Part shown: positions 35,032 through 44,181 of the stretch, piece after piece
Layout: each line of letters begins with the position of its first letter
How positions within the stretch are numbered: position 1 is the stretch's first letter
Assembly (NCBI GenBank): GCA_964599095.1
Contig: CAZREB010000014.1
Coordinates: 1-64,000, forward strand
Origin: SZAS-79 sp964599095
Lineage (GTDB): Bacteria > Pseudomonadota > Gammaproteobacteria > Burkholderiales > SG8-39
DNA: 64,000 nucleotides
Reading direction: 5' to 3'
Program-made: the position numbers and the translations under genes
Notes under the pieces: generated by a model
Told to the model about the DNA's origin: nothing
Databases searched by the model: none
What the model saw: only the letters and a program-made list of their open reading frames with translations

Positions 35032-35136
35032 ATGTACGGATTCGGCACCCGGCTCAAGATACCGCTCGATGCGACCGTTGCAATAGTCACAGCAAGGAAG
35101 TACGAGTGTTGCTGCACCGTGCCTGCGCTGCATTGA
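35032..35136 (+). pseudogene. DUF302 protein, 5' remnant
   Basis: ATG 35032 gives MYGFGTRLKIPLDATVAIVT, the typical DUF302 N-terminus. It then departs from the family and stops after 34 codons. A neighbouring frame continues with KEVRVLL, suggesting a frameshift, and the rest of the domain is missing. Confidence 0.5.
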
Positions 35137-35425
35137 ATAGCTGACTTCGGCGATCGGCGCAACGCCCTTTACCAAGCCTCGGCAGGCGGCGCGCCCAATG
35201 CACAACGCGAGTGCGGGAGGACTCTTTCCGCCCCATTTTGTGGCGCGTATCCTCGCGGAGAAGATCATGCGACTGTGCCGGTAACATCGCCGCAGTGGCT
35301 GCTTCGCCCTCGCATTGGACCGGGTGGCATGCTTTCTGCATTGGTCCATTCGGGAGCGCGCGAGATCTACGATGTCGAATTATCGGCGTGCCGATTCATG
35401 GCCAAACATTGAAAGGAATTGCCTC

Positions 35426-35692
35426 ATGCGTAAATCGATACTGCCAACCTTGTTGCTGGCGTTCTCGGGCGCGGTATTTTCAGCCGAGCCGCAGACCATC
35501 GAACTCAAAGACGGCGGCAAGGTCGTCATCGAAAAGGACGGTACCATGGCTCACGTCGATGCTGCCGGCAAGCGCGAGAAGATGAAGGACGGCAAGATCA
35601 TGGAAGCCAAGGACGGCAGCAAGATCATGATGAGGAACAATGCCGTCTGGAAGACAATCACCGAACACGGGACGCTCAAGCCGGGCCATTGA
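35426..35692 (+). CDS. copK: CopK-like periplasmic copper-binding protein, copy 2
   Basis: 88 residues, same length as copy 1 at 16417. Only 7 of residues 21-88 differ, mostly conservative (Asp/Glu, Val/Ile, Lys/Arg); the signal peptides differ more. Met 41, 53, 59, 68 and 69 are all kept. GAAAGGAA precedes the ATG. Its upstream region lacks the FNR-type box of copy 1, so the two may be regulated differently. It is flanked by gene remnants on the left and a Cys-family gene on the right. Confidence 0.85.
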   Translation: MRKSILPTLLLAFSGAVFSAEPQTIELKDGGKVVIEKDGTMAHVDAAGKREKMKDGKIMEAKDGSKIMMRNNAVWKTITEHGTLKPGH

Positions 35693-35745
35693 TTCTTTGG
35701 CCGGGTCGTCGACGAAAACCGACTCGGCTGACAGCTCTCTTACGG

Positions 35746-35762
35746 ACCGCCGGCGCGGTTTT
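35746..35762 (+). terminator. possible intrinsic terminator after copK copy 2
   Basis: ACCGC (35746-35750) can pair with GCGGT (35755-35759) around a CGGC loop and is followed by a short T-run. The stem is short, so support is weak. Confidence 0.3.
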
Positions 35763-35917
35763 CACGCACCGAGGCGGTGCCCACCCGTATCCGTTATTTT
35801 TCGCCCGATTTACCTGCGGTGCCTGACAACGCAGAGTCGTCGCAAAGAATGCGCGGCTGGTCCGGAAGCCGGTTGAAAAGTCCCTAGAAAATTTACGGGT
35901 ATGACCGAAATCCGGGT

Positions 35918-35931
35918 TTGATCTGCATCAA
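35918..35931 (+). promoter_or_regulatory. FNR-type box of the 35965 gene
   Basis: TTGAT-CTGC-ATCAA, a perfect dyad of the FNR consensus. TAATAT at 35953-35958 is a good -10. The site centre falls about 41 bases before the inferred start of transcription, which coincides with the ATG at 35965, so the mRNA may be leaderless. Confidence 0.75.
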
Positions 35932-35964
35932 CAACCCGCCCGGACGCATGCGTAATATGGCTGC

Positions 35965-36336
35965 ATGAACCTCCGGTTGCACCGCCGCCTGCTCGCCAAA
36001 CTCATGTTCGCCATGATGCTGTTTACGCAGGGCGTGACGGCATGGTCCGGTTGCGACTGGATCGAGGGCTCGCCGGATCGCGCGGTGCTTGCGGCGGCCG
36101 AGGTTGCACCTTGCCACGATTCGGGCTTCGGGGCTGCCTGCCTCGCGCATTGCCTTTCGGATCGTCAGACGGTGCAGAAGGTGACGGCAGGCATTCCTGC
36201 CATGCCTTCTACGCCGGTATTGAGGGTCGCGTTTACTTTCGATTCCGCTCCCGCCGTTGGCGCCCGGCAAGTTTCCGACCGGGCGTTCAGTACCGGCCCG
36301 CCCCGGCGCATCCTGCACCAGTCTTTGCAGATCTGA
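35965..36336 (+). CDS. exported Cys protein of the RIL-S-Q C-terminal family, copy 3
   Basis: 123 residues. N-terminal basic/hydrophobic leader (to about 27), Cys30, Cys50, then Cys59-x3-Cys63 (ACLAHCLSD), and a C-terminus PPRRILHQSLQI. Same layout as the copies at 25142 and 33890. No RBS is visible, consistent with the leaderless transcript predicted from the FNR-type promoter directly upstream. It heads the plus-strand run leading into the second cusCBA. Role unknown. Confidence 0.65.
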   Translation: MNLRLHRRLLAKLMFAMMLFTQGVTAWSGCDWIEGSPDRAVLAAAEVAPCHDSGFGAACLAHCLSDRQTVQKVTAGIPAMPSTPVLRVAFTFDSAPAVGARQVSDRAFSTGPPRRILHQSLQI

Positions 36337-36420
36337 TCCCCCGGACTGCGCGGGCGGCATTCGGCCGCGCGCTGTCGACTTGGGCGCCAATTGCGGCGTG
36401 CGATCTTTCGGGAGATTCAG

Positions 36421-37725
36421 ATGAGCAACTACGTCGTTGTTTTCGAGCATCAGCTTAGACTCGCTCTGACCGGTTTGCTGCTGCTGTCGGCGATTCCGGC
36501 AGGCCTGCGCGCAGCGCCTGGAGCCGCGCGCGATCCGCAACTGCAGGAACTTCTCGCCGAGGCAGCGCGTAACAGCCCGGAAATCCGGGCAGCCGGCAAC
36601 GAGCGGCTGGCGGCGCGGCACCGGATATCGCCCGCCGGCGCACTCGACGATCCGATGCTCGAGGCGGGCGTGATCAACGCGCCGTTGAACTCGCAGACGT
36701 TCAGGCGTGAAGACATGACCATGAAGATGCTGGGCCTGTCGCAGAGGATTCCGTATCCGGGTAAGCGCGACCTTCGGCAGGACGTGGCTGCGAAGGATGC
36801 CGAATCGATCGCGCACGCCTACCAGGAAACCGTGAATCGCGTGCTGCGCGACGTGAGGATGGCATACATCGAGCTCGCGCTCACCACCGAGACTGCGCGC
36901 CTCGTAGAGCGCAACAGGCAGGTGCTCGAGCAGTTCCTGAAGATCTCCGAATCACGCTATGGGGCCGGCCAGGGCACGCAGTCCGACGTGCTCAAGGCCC
37001 AGACCCAGCTGTCGAGAATGACGGACGAGCTGATCAAGCTCGGCCGGGAGCGGCGGACGATCGAAGCCGATCTGTCGCGCGCTCTTGGCCGTGCTCCGGG
37101 CGCCGGCGTGCCGGTGGCCAGCCCTCTGCAATTGAGCGAAGCGATTTTCGAACTGGATTCGCTGCTGGAAGCGGCGCTCAAGGATCGCCCGCAACTGCAG
37201 GGCCTAAAAAGCGTTATCGACCGCAACGCAAGAGCGCTCGACCTGGCGCGCAAAGACTACTACCCCGATTTCGACGTAAAACTTTCGTACGGCCAGAGGG
37301 ACAAGACGCTGGATGGCATGCGTCGCGACGACATGGTGAGTCTGACGGTCGCGATCAACCTGCCGGTCTGGCGGGAGAACAAGCGCGACCCACGGGTGGC
37401 GGAAGCGATCGCAATGCGTGACCAGGCCGTGGACATGTACGAGGCGCAGCGCAATGAACTGGTTGCAAAGCTCCGCCAGCAGACAGCCATCGCGGAGCAG
37501 AGCCTGAAGTCGGCGCGACTCTACGAGACCGGTGTGCTTCCCCAGGCGAGGCTCGCTGTGGAATCGTCACTCGCTTCATACCGCGTCAACCGGGTCGATT
37601 TCCTGACCTTGCTGGACAGCCAGATGACGGTACTCAATTACGAGGTCAGCCGCGCGTCCGCGCTGGCGAGCTACAACAAGGCGTTCGCTGAAATCGATTT
37701 TCTCACCGGCAAGTCCGGTCTTTGA
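36421..37725 (+). CDS. cusC: CusC/TolC-family outer-membrane factor, copy 2
   Basis: 434 residues from ATG 36421 (GGGAG upstream). A signal peptide to about 35 (GLRAAPG) precedes the two OEP helical repeats (LAEAARNSPEIRAAGNERLA, LSQRIPYPGKRDLRQDVAA). No lipobox. Partner of the cusB/cusA genes directly downstream. Confidence 0.92.
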   Translation: MSNYVVVFEHQLRLALTGLLLLSAIPAGLRAAPGAARDPQLQELLAEAARNSPEIRAAGNERLAARHRISPAGALDDPMLEAGVINAPLNSQTFRREDMTMKMLGLSQRIPYPGKRDLRQDVAAKDAESIAHAYQETVNRVLRDVRMAYIELALTTETARLVERNRQVLEQFLKISESRYGAGQGTQSDVLKAQTQLSRMTDELIKLGRERRTIEADLSRALGRAPGAGVPVASPLQLSEAIFELDSLLEAALKDRPQLQGLKSVIDRNARALDLARKDYYPDFDVKLSYGQRDKTLDGMRRDDMVSLTVAINLPVWRENKRDPRVAEAIAMRDQAVDMYEAQRNELVAKLRQQTAIAEQSLKSARLYETGVLPQARLAVESSLASYRVNRVDFLTLLDSQMTVLNYEVSRASALASYNKAFAEIDFLTGKSGL

Positions 37726-37780
37726 TCGAACCGATGTTTCGAAGCACATAGACATAGCGTGCAGAAATCTGGAGAAGAAC

Positions 37781-39379
37781 ATGAAGTGGATCGCATCCGC
37801 AGCAACCCTGGTCGTCGTGGCAGCGGCGGCTTCGGGCGCCGGTTATTGGTGGGGAGCGAACAAGCCCTCGCCGTCCGCCGCCGTACCCGAGAAAGCTGGC
37901 GCGACCGCGGCGCAGGCGGCTATCAAGGCCGAGCGCAAGATTCTCTATTACCGCAATTCCATGGGCTTGCCAGATACCTCCCCGGTCCCGAAGAAGGATT
38001 CGATGGGGATGGATTACACCCCGGTGTACGAGGGCGAGGAGCCTTCGTCCGGCAGCAAGGTCGTGAATATCGGGGTCGAGAAAGTGCAATTGCTCGGCGT
38101 GAGGACGGAAGCCGTTTCGACGCGGGCACTGACCCGCACGGTCATGGCGGTCTCTACGGTGCAGGCGGATGAGCGTCGGCTGCATACGATTGCACCGCGG
38201 TTCGACGGCTGGATAGAACGCCTCTACGTCAATTCCACCGGCCAGGCGGTCAGGAAAGGCGACGCCCTCATGGAGGTTTACAGTCCGGACCTTGTCACGG
38301 CGCAACAGGAGTATCTGATCGCGTGGAAAGGGCTGCAGTCGGTCGCGGAAGGAGGGCCGGAGATCCGGGCCGCCATGCAGCGGCTGGCCGAGGGCGCACT
38401 GCAACGGTTGCGCAATTGGGACATATCGGAAACCGAAATCAGACTGTTGCAGCAGGAAGGCAAGGCCAGGCAATACGTCACGCTGCGTTCGACCGCGAGC
38501 GGCGTGGTGCTCGAAAAACCATCCATCCAGGGCAAGCGCTTCATGGCGGGGGAGGTGCTGTACCAGATCGCCGACCTTTCCAGCGTATGGGTGCTGGCAG
38601 ACGTGTTCGAGCAGGACCTCGCAACGGTACGGCCGGGCCAGGCAGCCAAGATCAGGGTCGATGCGTATCCGGACAAGGAATTCAATGGGCGGATCACGTT
38701 CATCTACCCCACGGTGACGGCTGAAACCCGTACCGCGAAGGTCCGCATCGAGCTGGGCAACGGCCAAGGTCTCCTCAAGCCCGCGATGTACGCGCGAGTG
38801 GAAATCGCGTCCGGCCGCGGCAAAGGGGCGGTGCTCGCCGTACCGGATTCGGCAGTGCTCGACACCGGCACTCGGCAGGTGGTGCTCGTCGATCTGGGCG
38901 AGGGCCGATTCGACCCGCGCGCTGTGAAGCTCGGGACGCGCGCCGACGGTTATGCCGAAGTGCTCGAAGGCGTGAAGGCGGGCGAAACGGTTGTCGTGAG
39001 CGCAAATTTCCTGATCGATGCCGAGAGCAACCTGAAGGCGGCGTTGGGAGGTCTTGGCCACGGCGCACACGGGGCGAAACCGGGCGGGCAGGAAAGCCCC
39101 AAGCCTGCTGCGGGCGCGGCGGCAACTCCGGCGCCCCATCGCGCGGAAGGCAGCGTCGAGTCACTGGATCCCGCGCGAGGCACGATCACCCTGGCGCACG
39201 GGCCGATTGTCAGCCTCAAGTGGCCGGCCATGTCCATGGAGTTCCGTGCGAAGGATCCGGCCGCGCTGCGCGCGCTCAAACCGGGCCAGAAGATCGCATT
39301 CGAATTCGTCGAGGCCGGAAAAGGCGAATACGTGATTCTGAGTATCCTGCCCCTGGCCGGCGGCCACGGGGGCCACTGA
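37781..39379 (+). CDS. cusB: CusB periplasmic adaptor with C-terminal CusF domain, copy 2
   Basis: 532 residues. Order: N-terminal anchor (1-22), heavy-metal-binding segment (YYRNSMGLPDTSPVPKKDSM, where the usual NPM is NSM), adaptor lipoyl/beta-barrel domains, a low-complexity Ala/Pro linker (about 425-455), and a CusF OB-fold with His473, Trp481, Met484 and Met486 (LKWPAMSM). It ends in a GGHGGH tail. As in copy 1, the metallochaperone is fused to the adaptor. It is followed by cusA after one base. Confidence 0.95.
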   Translation: MKWIASAATLVVVAAAASGAGYWWGANKPSPSAAVPEKAGATAAQAAIKAERKILYYRNSMGLPDTSPVPKKDSMGMDYTPVYEGEEPSSGSKVVNIGVEKVQLLGVRTEAVSTRALTRTVMAVSTVQADERRLHTIAPRFDGWIERLYVNSTGQAVRKGDALMEVYSPDLVTAQQEYLIAWKGLQSVAEGGPEIRAAMQRLAEGALQRLRNWDISETEIRLLQQEGKARQYVTLRSTASGVVLEKPSIQGKRFMAGEVLYQIADLSSVWVLADVFEQDLATVRPGQAAKIRVDAYPDKEFNGRITFIYPTVTAETRTAKVRIELGNGQGLLKPAMYARVEIASGRGKGAVLAVPDSAVLDTGTRQVVLVDLGEGRFDPRAVKLGTRADGYAEVLEGVKAGETVVVSANFLIDAESNLKAALGGLGHGAHGAKPGGQESPKPAAGAAATPAPHRAEGSVESLDPARGTITLAHGPIVSLKWPAMSMEFRAKDPAALRALKPGQKIAFEFVEAGKGEYVILSILPLAGGHGGH

Positions 39380-39380
39380 C

Positions 39381-42300
39381 ATGCTCGAGCGCATCATTGC
39401 CTGGTCGGCCCGCAACGTCTTCCTGGTGTTGCTGGGCACGGCATTCCTGGTTGCCGCGGGCATCTACGCGGTAATGCGCACGCCGCTCGATGCTATTCCG
39501 GACCTGTCGGACGTGCAGGTGATCATCTACACCGAGTACCCGGGCCAGGCGCCGCAGGTGGTCGAGGACCAGATCACGTATCCGCTGAGCACGGCGATGC
39601 TGGCTGTGCCGAAATCGAAAGTCGTGCGTGGGCTGTCGGTGTTCGGCGCCTCGTTCATCTACGTCATCTTCGAGGATGGCACCGACATCTACTGGGCGCG
39701 CACGCGTGTGCTCGAGTATCTCAACTTTGCCTCGGGGCGAATGCCGCGCGGGATCAGCCCGACTCTCGGCCCGGATGCCACCGGGGTCGGCTGGGTGTAC
39801 CAATACGCCGTCGTCGCCGCACAGCACACACTGGCAGAGCTGCGCACGATCCAGGACTGGTTCGTACGCTACCAGCTCACCAAAGCACAGGGCGTTGCGG
39901 AGGTCGCGAGCGTTGGCGGCTTCGTGAAGCAATACCAGGTGATCGTGGAGCCACGCAAGCTGCAGGCCTACGGTATTCCCCTCAACAAGGTCGCGGAGGT
40001 GATTCGCGCCAGCAACCGCGACGTGGGCGGACGCGTCATCGAACTGGCGGAGACGGAGTTCGTCGTGCGCGGCCGAGGTTACCTGCGCGGCATATCCGAC
40101 ATCGAGAACCTCGTCGTCAAGGCCGACAAGGGCGTCCCGGTGCTGATCCGCGACGTGGCGCGGGTCGAACTCGGCCCTGACGAACGCCGCGGCATCACTG
40201 AACTGAACGGCGAGGGCGAGGTGGTCGCCGGGATTGTCGTTGCGCGCTATGGCCAGAACGCGCTCGACGTTATCCACAACGTCAAAGCCAGGCTCGCGGA
40301 GATCTCGGGCGGCCTGCCCAAGGGTGTTTCCCTGCAAACCGTCTACGACCGTTCCGACCTGATCCACCGTGCAATCGGCAACCTGACGCGCACCCTGATC
40401 GAGGAAAGCGTCATCGTCGCGTTGGTGTGCATCGTTTTTCTGATGCATGCCCGCAGCGCGCTCGTGGCTATCCTCATGTTGCCGATCGGCGTGCTCATGG
40501 CGCTGATTGCAATGCACTTGATGGGGCTCAACTCCAACATCATGAGCCTGGGCGGCATCGCCATCGCGATCGGCGCGATGGTGGACGCGGCCATCGTCAT
40601 GATCGAGAACGCGCACAAGCACCTGGAGCGGGCGCCACCGGACGCGCCCCGCCTCCAGATTGTGATCGACGCCTGCCGGGAAGTGGGTCCCGCGCTGTTT
40701 TTCAGCCTGCTCATCATCACCGTCTCATTCCTCCCGGTGTTCACGCTCGAGGCACAGGAAGGCCGGATGTTCAAGCCGCTCGCCTACACGAAGACGTTTT
40801 CGATGGCGGGGGCGGCGCTCCTTTCGATCACGTTGGTGCCGGTGCTGATGCTGCTGTTCATCCGCGGCCGGATCATGCCGGAGAAGCGCAATCCGATTAA
40901 CCGGTTCCTGATCTGGATTTACCGCCCGGTCATCGTGCGGGTGATGCGCTGGAAGAAACTGACCATCATCGCCGCCGTCGTTGCGCTTGTGCTGTCGGCC
41001 TACCCGGCGATGCGTCTGGGCAGCGAATTCATGCCAGTCCTCAATGAAGGGACTCTGCTCTATATGCCGGCCTCGTTGCCGTCGATGTCGGTCACCAAGG
41101 CCGGTGAACTGCTGCAAACCCAGGACAAAATCCTCAAGACGTTTCCGGAAGTCGAATCCGTGTTCGGCAAGGCGGGCCGCGCGGGGACCGCGACCGATCC
41201 GGCGCCGCTCGAGATGTTCGAGACCGTCATCAACCTGAAACCGCAAAGCGAATGGCGGCCGGGGATGACCATGGACAAGTTGATCGCCGAGATGGACAAA
41301 GCGGTGCAGATTCCCGGTGTGTCGAACGCGTGGACGATGCCGATCAAGGCGCGCATCGACATGCTCGCGACCGGCATCCGCACGCCGATCGGTATCAAGG
41401 TGTATGGAAAGAGTCTGGCGGAAATCGAGAAGCTCGCAAGATCCATCGAGACAGTCGTGAAGACCGTATCCGGCACAACGAGCGCGTACGCCGAGCGGGT
41501 CACCGGCGGGTACTACCTCGACATCGAACCCGACCGGCTCGCCCTGGCTCGCTATGGCCTGGGCGTGGGCGAACTGCAAGAGGTGATCGGCACGGCGCTG
41601 GGGGGCGAAATGGTGACCACCACGGTCGAGGGGCTCGAGCGCTACGGCGTGATCGTGCGCTATCCGCGCGAATTGCGGCAGGATCCCAGAGGTGTCGCCA
41701 CGCAGGTCCTGGTGCCGGCCATGAATGGCGCGATGATTCCGCTGGGGCAACTCGCCCGCGTCAGCCTCACACAGGCGCCGCCCGCCATTCGCACCGAAAA
41801 CGCACTGCTTGCGGCGTACATCTTCGTGGACATCCGCGGGCGGGACATCGGCGGCTATGTGGCTGATGCCCAAAAGGCAGTGCGCGAGCAGGTGCAGTTT
41901 CCGCCCGGTTACTACGCCACCTGGAGCGGCCAATTCGAATATATGGAGCGGGCGAAAGAGAAGCTCGTCGTGGTCGTTCCGCTGACCCTGGTGATCATCT
42001 TCCTGCTTCTGTACCTCAATTTCAGGCGTCTGACCGAGACGCTGATCGTCATGCTCTCGGTGCCGTTCTCGCTGGTCGGCGGCGTGTGGCTGATGTGGCT
42101 GCTCGACTACAACCTCAGTGTCGCGGTGGCGGTCGGCTTCATCGCACTGGCGGGGGTCGCCGCGGAGACCGGCGTCGTGATGCTCATTTATCTCGATCAT
42201 GCCTGGGAGGCCATCAAGGCAAGACGGGCGGCCGAAGGGGTGAAGCCGACGGTCGCCGATCTCTATGCCTCGGTGATGGAGGGCGCCGTGGATCGCGTGC

Positions 42301-42515
42301 GGCCGAAGATGATGACGGTCGTGGCAATCATGGCCGGTCTGCTGCCGATCATGTGGGGCAGCGGAACGGGCTCCGAGGTGATGCGGCGCATCGCCGCGCC
42401 GATGGTGGGCGGAATGATTTCCTCGACGCTCCTGACCCTGATCGTAATCCCGGCGATCTATGGGCTGGTCAAGGAGTTCGGCATCGAGCGCGCGCAGCCG
42501 GAGGCCCGTTCATGA
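39381..42515 (+). CDS. cusA: CusA-type heavy-metal RND transporter, copy 2
   Basis: 1044 residues with the same HME-RND landmarks as copy 1 (TPLDAIPDLSDVQVIIYTEY, GAMVDAAIVMIENAHKH, GTATDPAPLEMFETVINLKP). The two copies are clearly paralogous but well diverged across the periplasmic loops, so they are not a recent duplication. Inner-membrane proton-driven Cu(I)/Ag(I) exporter. Its stop overlaps the start of the CcdA-like gene. Confidence 0.96.
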   Translation: MLERIIAWSARNVFLVLLGTAFLVAAGIYAVMRTPLDAIPDLSDVQVIIYTEYPGQAPQVVEDQITYPLSTAMLAVPKSKVVRGLSVFGASFIYVIFEDGTDIYWARTRVLEYLNFASGRMPRGISPTLGPDATGVGWVYQYAVVAAQHTLAELRTIQDWFVRYQLTKAQGVAEVASVGGFVKQYQVIVEPRKLQAYGIPLNKVAEVIRASNRDVGGRVIELAETEFVVRGRGYLRGISDIENLVVKADKGVPVLIRDVARVELGPDERRGITELNGEGEVVAGIVVARYGQNALDVIHNVKARLAEISGGLPKGVSLQTVYDRSDLIHRAIGNLTRTLIEESVIVALVCIVFLMHARSALVAILMLPIGVLMALIAMHLMGLNSNIMSLGGIAIAIGAMVDAAIVMIENAHKHLERAPPDAPRLQIVIDACREVGPALFFSLLIITVSFLPVFTLEAQEGRMFKPLAYTKTFSMAGAALLSITLVPVLMLLFIRGRIMPEKRNPINRFLIWIYRPVIVRVMRWKKLTIIAAVVALVLSAYPAMRLGSEFMPVLNEGTLLYMPASLPSMSVTKAGELLQTQDKILKTFPEVESVFGKAGRAGTATDPAPLEMFETVINLKPQSEWRPGMTMDKLIAEMDKAVQIPGVSNAWTMPIKARIDMLATGIRTPIGIKVYGKSLAEIEKLARSIETVVKTVSGTTSAYAERVTGGYYLDIEPDRLALARYGLGVGELQEVIGTALGGEMVTTTVEGLERYGVIVRYPRELRQDPRGVATQVLVPAMNGAMIPLGQLARVSLTQAPPAIRTENALLAAYIFVDIRGRDIGGYVADAQKAVREQVQFPPGYYATWSGQFEYMERAKEKLVVVVPLTLVIIFLLLYLNFRRLTETLIVMLSVPFSLVGGVWLMWLLDYNLSVAVAVGFIALAGVAAETGVVMLIYLDHAWEAIKARRAAEGVKPTVADLYASVMEGAVDRVRPKMMTVVAIMAGLLPIMWGSGTGSEVMRRIAAPMVGGMISSTLLTLIVIPAIYGLVKEFGIERAQPEARS

Positions 42516-43249
42516 GCGACGCGGCAACCATCGGCGTTATGGCGGCGTTCGCGGCTGGGATAGTCTCCTTTCTCTCGCCCTGCGTGCTGCCGCTGGTGCC
42601 CGCCTACATTTCGTATGTTGCCGGGGAAAGCGTTCACGGTAAGAGGCGTCTGCATGCGCGGGACAGGCTCGCAGCGCTCGGCATGAGCGCGTTTTTCGTG
42701 GCGGGCTTTTCGGTCGTGTTCCTGGCGTTCGGCGCCAGTGCGACCGCCCTCGGGCAATTGTTCCTTCGCTACCGCTACGAGGCCAATCTGGCCGCAGGCG
42801 CGATCGTGATTGCATTCGGTCTGTTTACGCTGGGGTTCTGGCGCTGGGTGCCGTGGTTGCAGCGCGACCTGCGGTTGCACCCCCACCTGAGCGGCGGAAG
42901 CCCGACCGCCGCCTTCGTGCTCGGCGCGGCATTCGCTTTCGGATGGACGCCGTGCATCGGGCCGGTGCTCGGCGCCATTCTTGCCGTCGGCGCCGCGGGC
43001 ACGAGCGCCAGCGGTACCGGGCTGCTGGCCGCTTATGCGCTCGGGCTGGGCGTGCCGTTCCTTCTGGCCGCGCTGTTCGTCGATCGCGCAGCCCGTTGGC
43101 TCGTCAAGCTCCGGGGCACAGGTGCGGTTCTTCAGATCGGAGGGGGCCTGGTCCTGGTCGCGCTCGGTTTGGCGATGATCACGGGACAGTTGTCGGTGCT
43201 GGCGATCTGGTTGCTCGATGCGGTGCCTGCATTGGGCCGCCTTGGTTGA
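42512..43249 (+). CDS. CcdA/DsbD-like thiol-disulfide transporter
   Basis: 245 residues with six predicted membrane helices. The two intramembrane Cys motifs of the CcdA family are present: SFLSPCVLPLVPAY near the start and AFGWTPCIGPVLGA in the middle. The family moves reducing power from cytoplasmic thioredoxin across the membrane, for cytochrome c or Sco maturation. The ATG overlaps the cusA stop, coupling it to the pump. Confidence 0.9.
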   Translation: MSDAATIGVMAAFAAGIVSFLSPCVLPLVPAYISYVAGESVHGKRRLHARDRLAALGMSAFFVAGFSVVFLAFGASATALGQLFLRYRYEANLAAGAIVIAFGLFTLGFWRWVPWLQRDLRLHPHLSGGSPTAAFVLGAAFAFGWTPCIGPVLGAILAVGAAGTSASGTGLLAAYALGLGVPFLLAALFVDRAARWLVKLRGTGAVLQIGGGLVLVALGLAMITGQLSVLAIWLLDAVPALGRLG

Positions 43250-43279
43250 GGCTCTTACGAAATGAACGGGAGAAATGTC

Positions 43280-43729
43280 ATGACTACGAGACGAAAATTC
43301 GTGATTGCGGCCGGCGGCGTGCTGGGGCTCGGCTTGCTGTCGATAGCACGCGCACAAGGCGCGCTGCCGCCGATGACCGCCTACAAAAGTCCGACCTGCG
43401 GTTGTTGCGGCGAATGGGTAAAGCATATCCGGTCGAGCGGATTTCGCGTCGAGACGCACGACGTCGCCGATATGGCGCCGATCAAGCGCAAGTTCGGCGT
43501 GCCCTACGGCCTCGCGTCCTGCCATACCGCAGTGGTGGGCGGCTACACGATCGAGGGCCACGTGCCGGCGGCCGACATCAAGCGGCTCCTGCGCGAGAGA
43601 ACCAAGGCGAAAGGACTGGCGGTGCCGGGCATGGTGGTTGGCTCGCCCGGAATGGAGCAGGGCTCCCCGCAGCCGTACACGACGATCGCGTTCGGCGAGC
43701 GTGGCAACAGCGTATTCGAACGGCACTAG
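43280..43729 (+). CDS. DUF411 metal-binding protein, Tat-type leader
   Basis: 149 residues from ATG 43280 (GGGAGAA at good spacing; ATG 43262 is an alternative). The leader TTRRKFVIAAGG looks Tat-like. The DUF411 core is clear: KSPTCGCCGEWVKHIRSSGF, then GVPYGLASCHTAVVGGYTIE and EGHVPAADIKRLL. The CGCC motif and later Cys are candidate copper ligands; family members occur in copper loci. It lies 30 bases after the CcdA-like gene. Confidence 0.9.
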   Translation: MTTRRKFVIAAGGVLGLGLLSIARAQGALPPMTAYKSPTCGCCGEWVKHIRSSGFRVETHDVADMAPIKRKFGVPYGLASCHTAVVGGYTIEGHVPAADIKRLLRERTKAKGLAVPGMVVGSPGMEQGSPQPYTTIAFGERGNSVFERH

Positions 43730-43764
43730 ATGAAGGTCATATGAACGCCGGCGGGAGAATATCG

Positions 43765-44175
43765 ATGAATACGGTGCAGCGAAGGAATCCCCGGATTGCG
43801 GCGATCCTGTTGGCCGCGATCGCCCTGGCCCTGGGTGGCTGTGCGGCGGAAGGCCCCGTCAAGCCGGCCGGCATCGAGCAGATGATCGAAACGGCGCGTA
43901 CTCGCGCGAACCACCTCGACATCGCGGCGAGTTATGAACAGGAGGCCGAAAGGGACAAGGCCGCGGCCGAAAGGCATCGCGATCTGGCGCAGGCGTACGC
44001 GCGAGGCTGGGTCTGGGCCGGGCCGAAGGTGGGCGGAGTGGTGAGCGCAAGCAAGGGAAATCAAGCCTTCGTAACGCATTGCGAGAATCTCACCCGCCTC
44101 TATCTTCAGGCCGCCGAGGAGAATCTGACGCTCGCCAAGGCGCACCGCAGTCTGGCGGCCGACGCGAAAGACTGA
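43765..44175 (+). CDS. ARTR-motif lipoprotein, copy 1
   Basis: 136 residues from ATG 43765 (GGGAGAA upstream). Lipobox LGGC, then ETARTRANHLDIAASYEQEA and a helical C-terminal part (HCENLTRLYLQAAEENLTLA, with one Cys). Two relatives occur at 52077 and 55030, sharing the A-R-T-R-x2-x-H-x2-IA-x2-Y core. No function known. It stops 6 bases before the YHS-AtpD start, so it is probably cotranscribed with the ATPase operon. Confidence 0.7.
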   Translation: MNTVQRRNPRIAAILLAAIALALGGCAAEGPVKPAGIEQMIETARTRANHLDIAASYEQEAERDKAAAERHRDLAQAYARGWVWAGPKVGGVVSASKGNQAFVTHCENLTRLYLQAAEENLTLAKAHRSLAADAKD

Positions 44176-44181
44176 GCCTGT

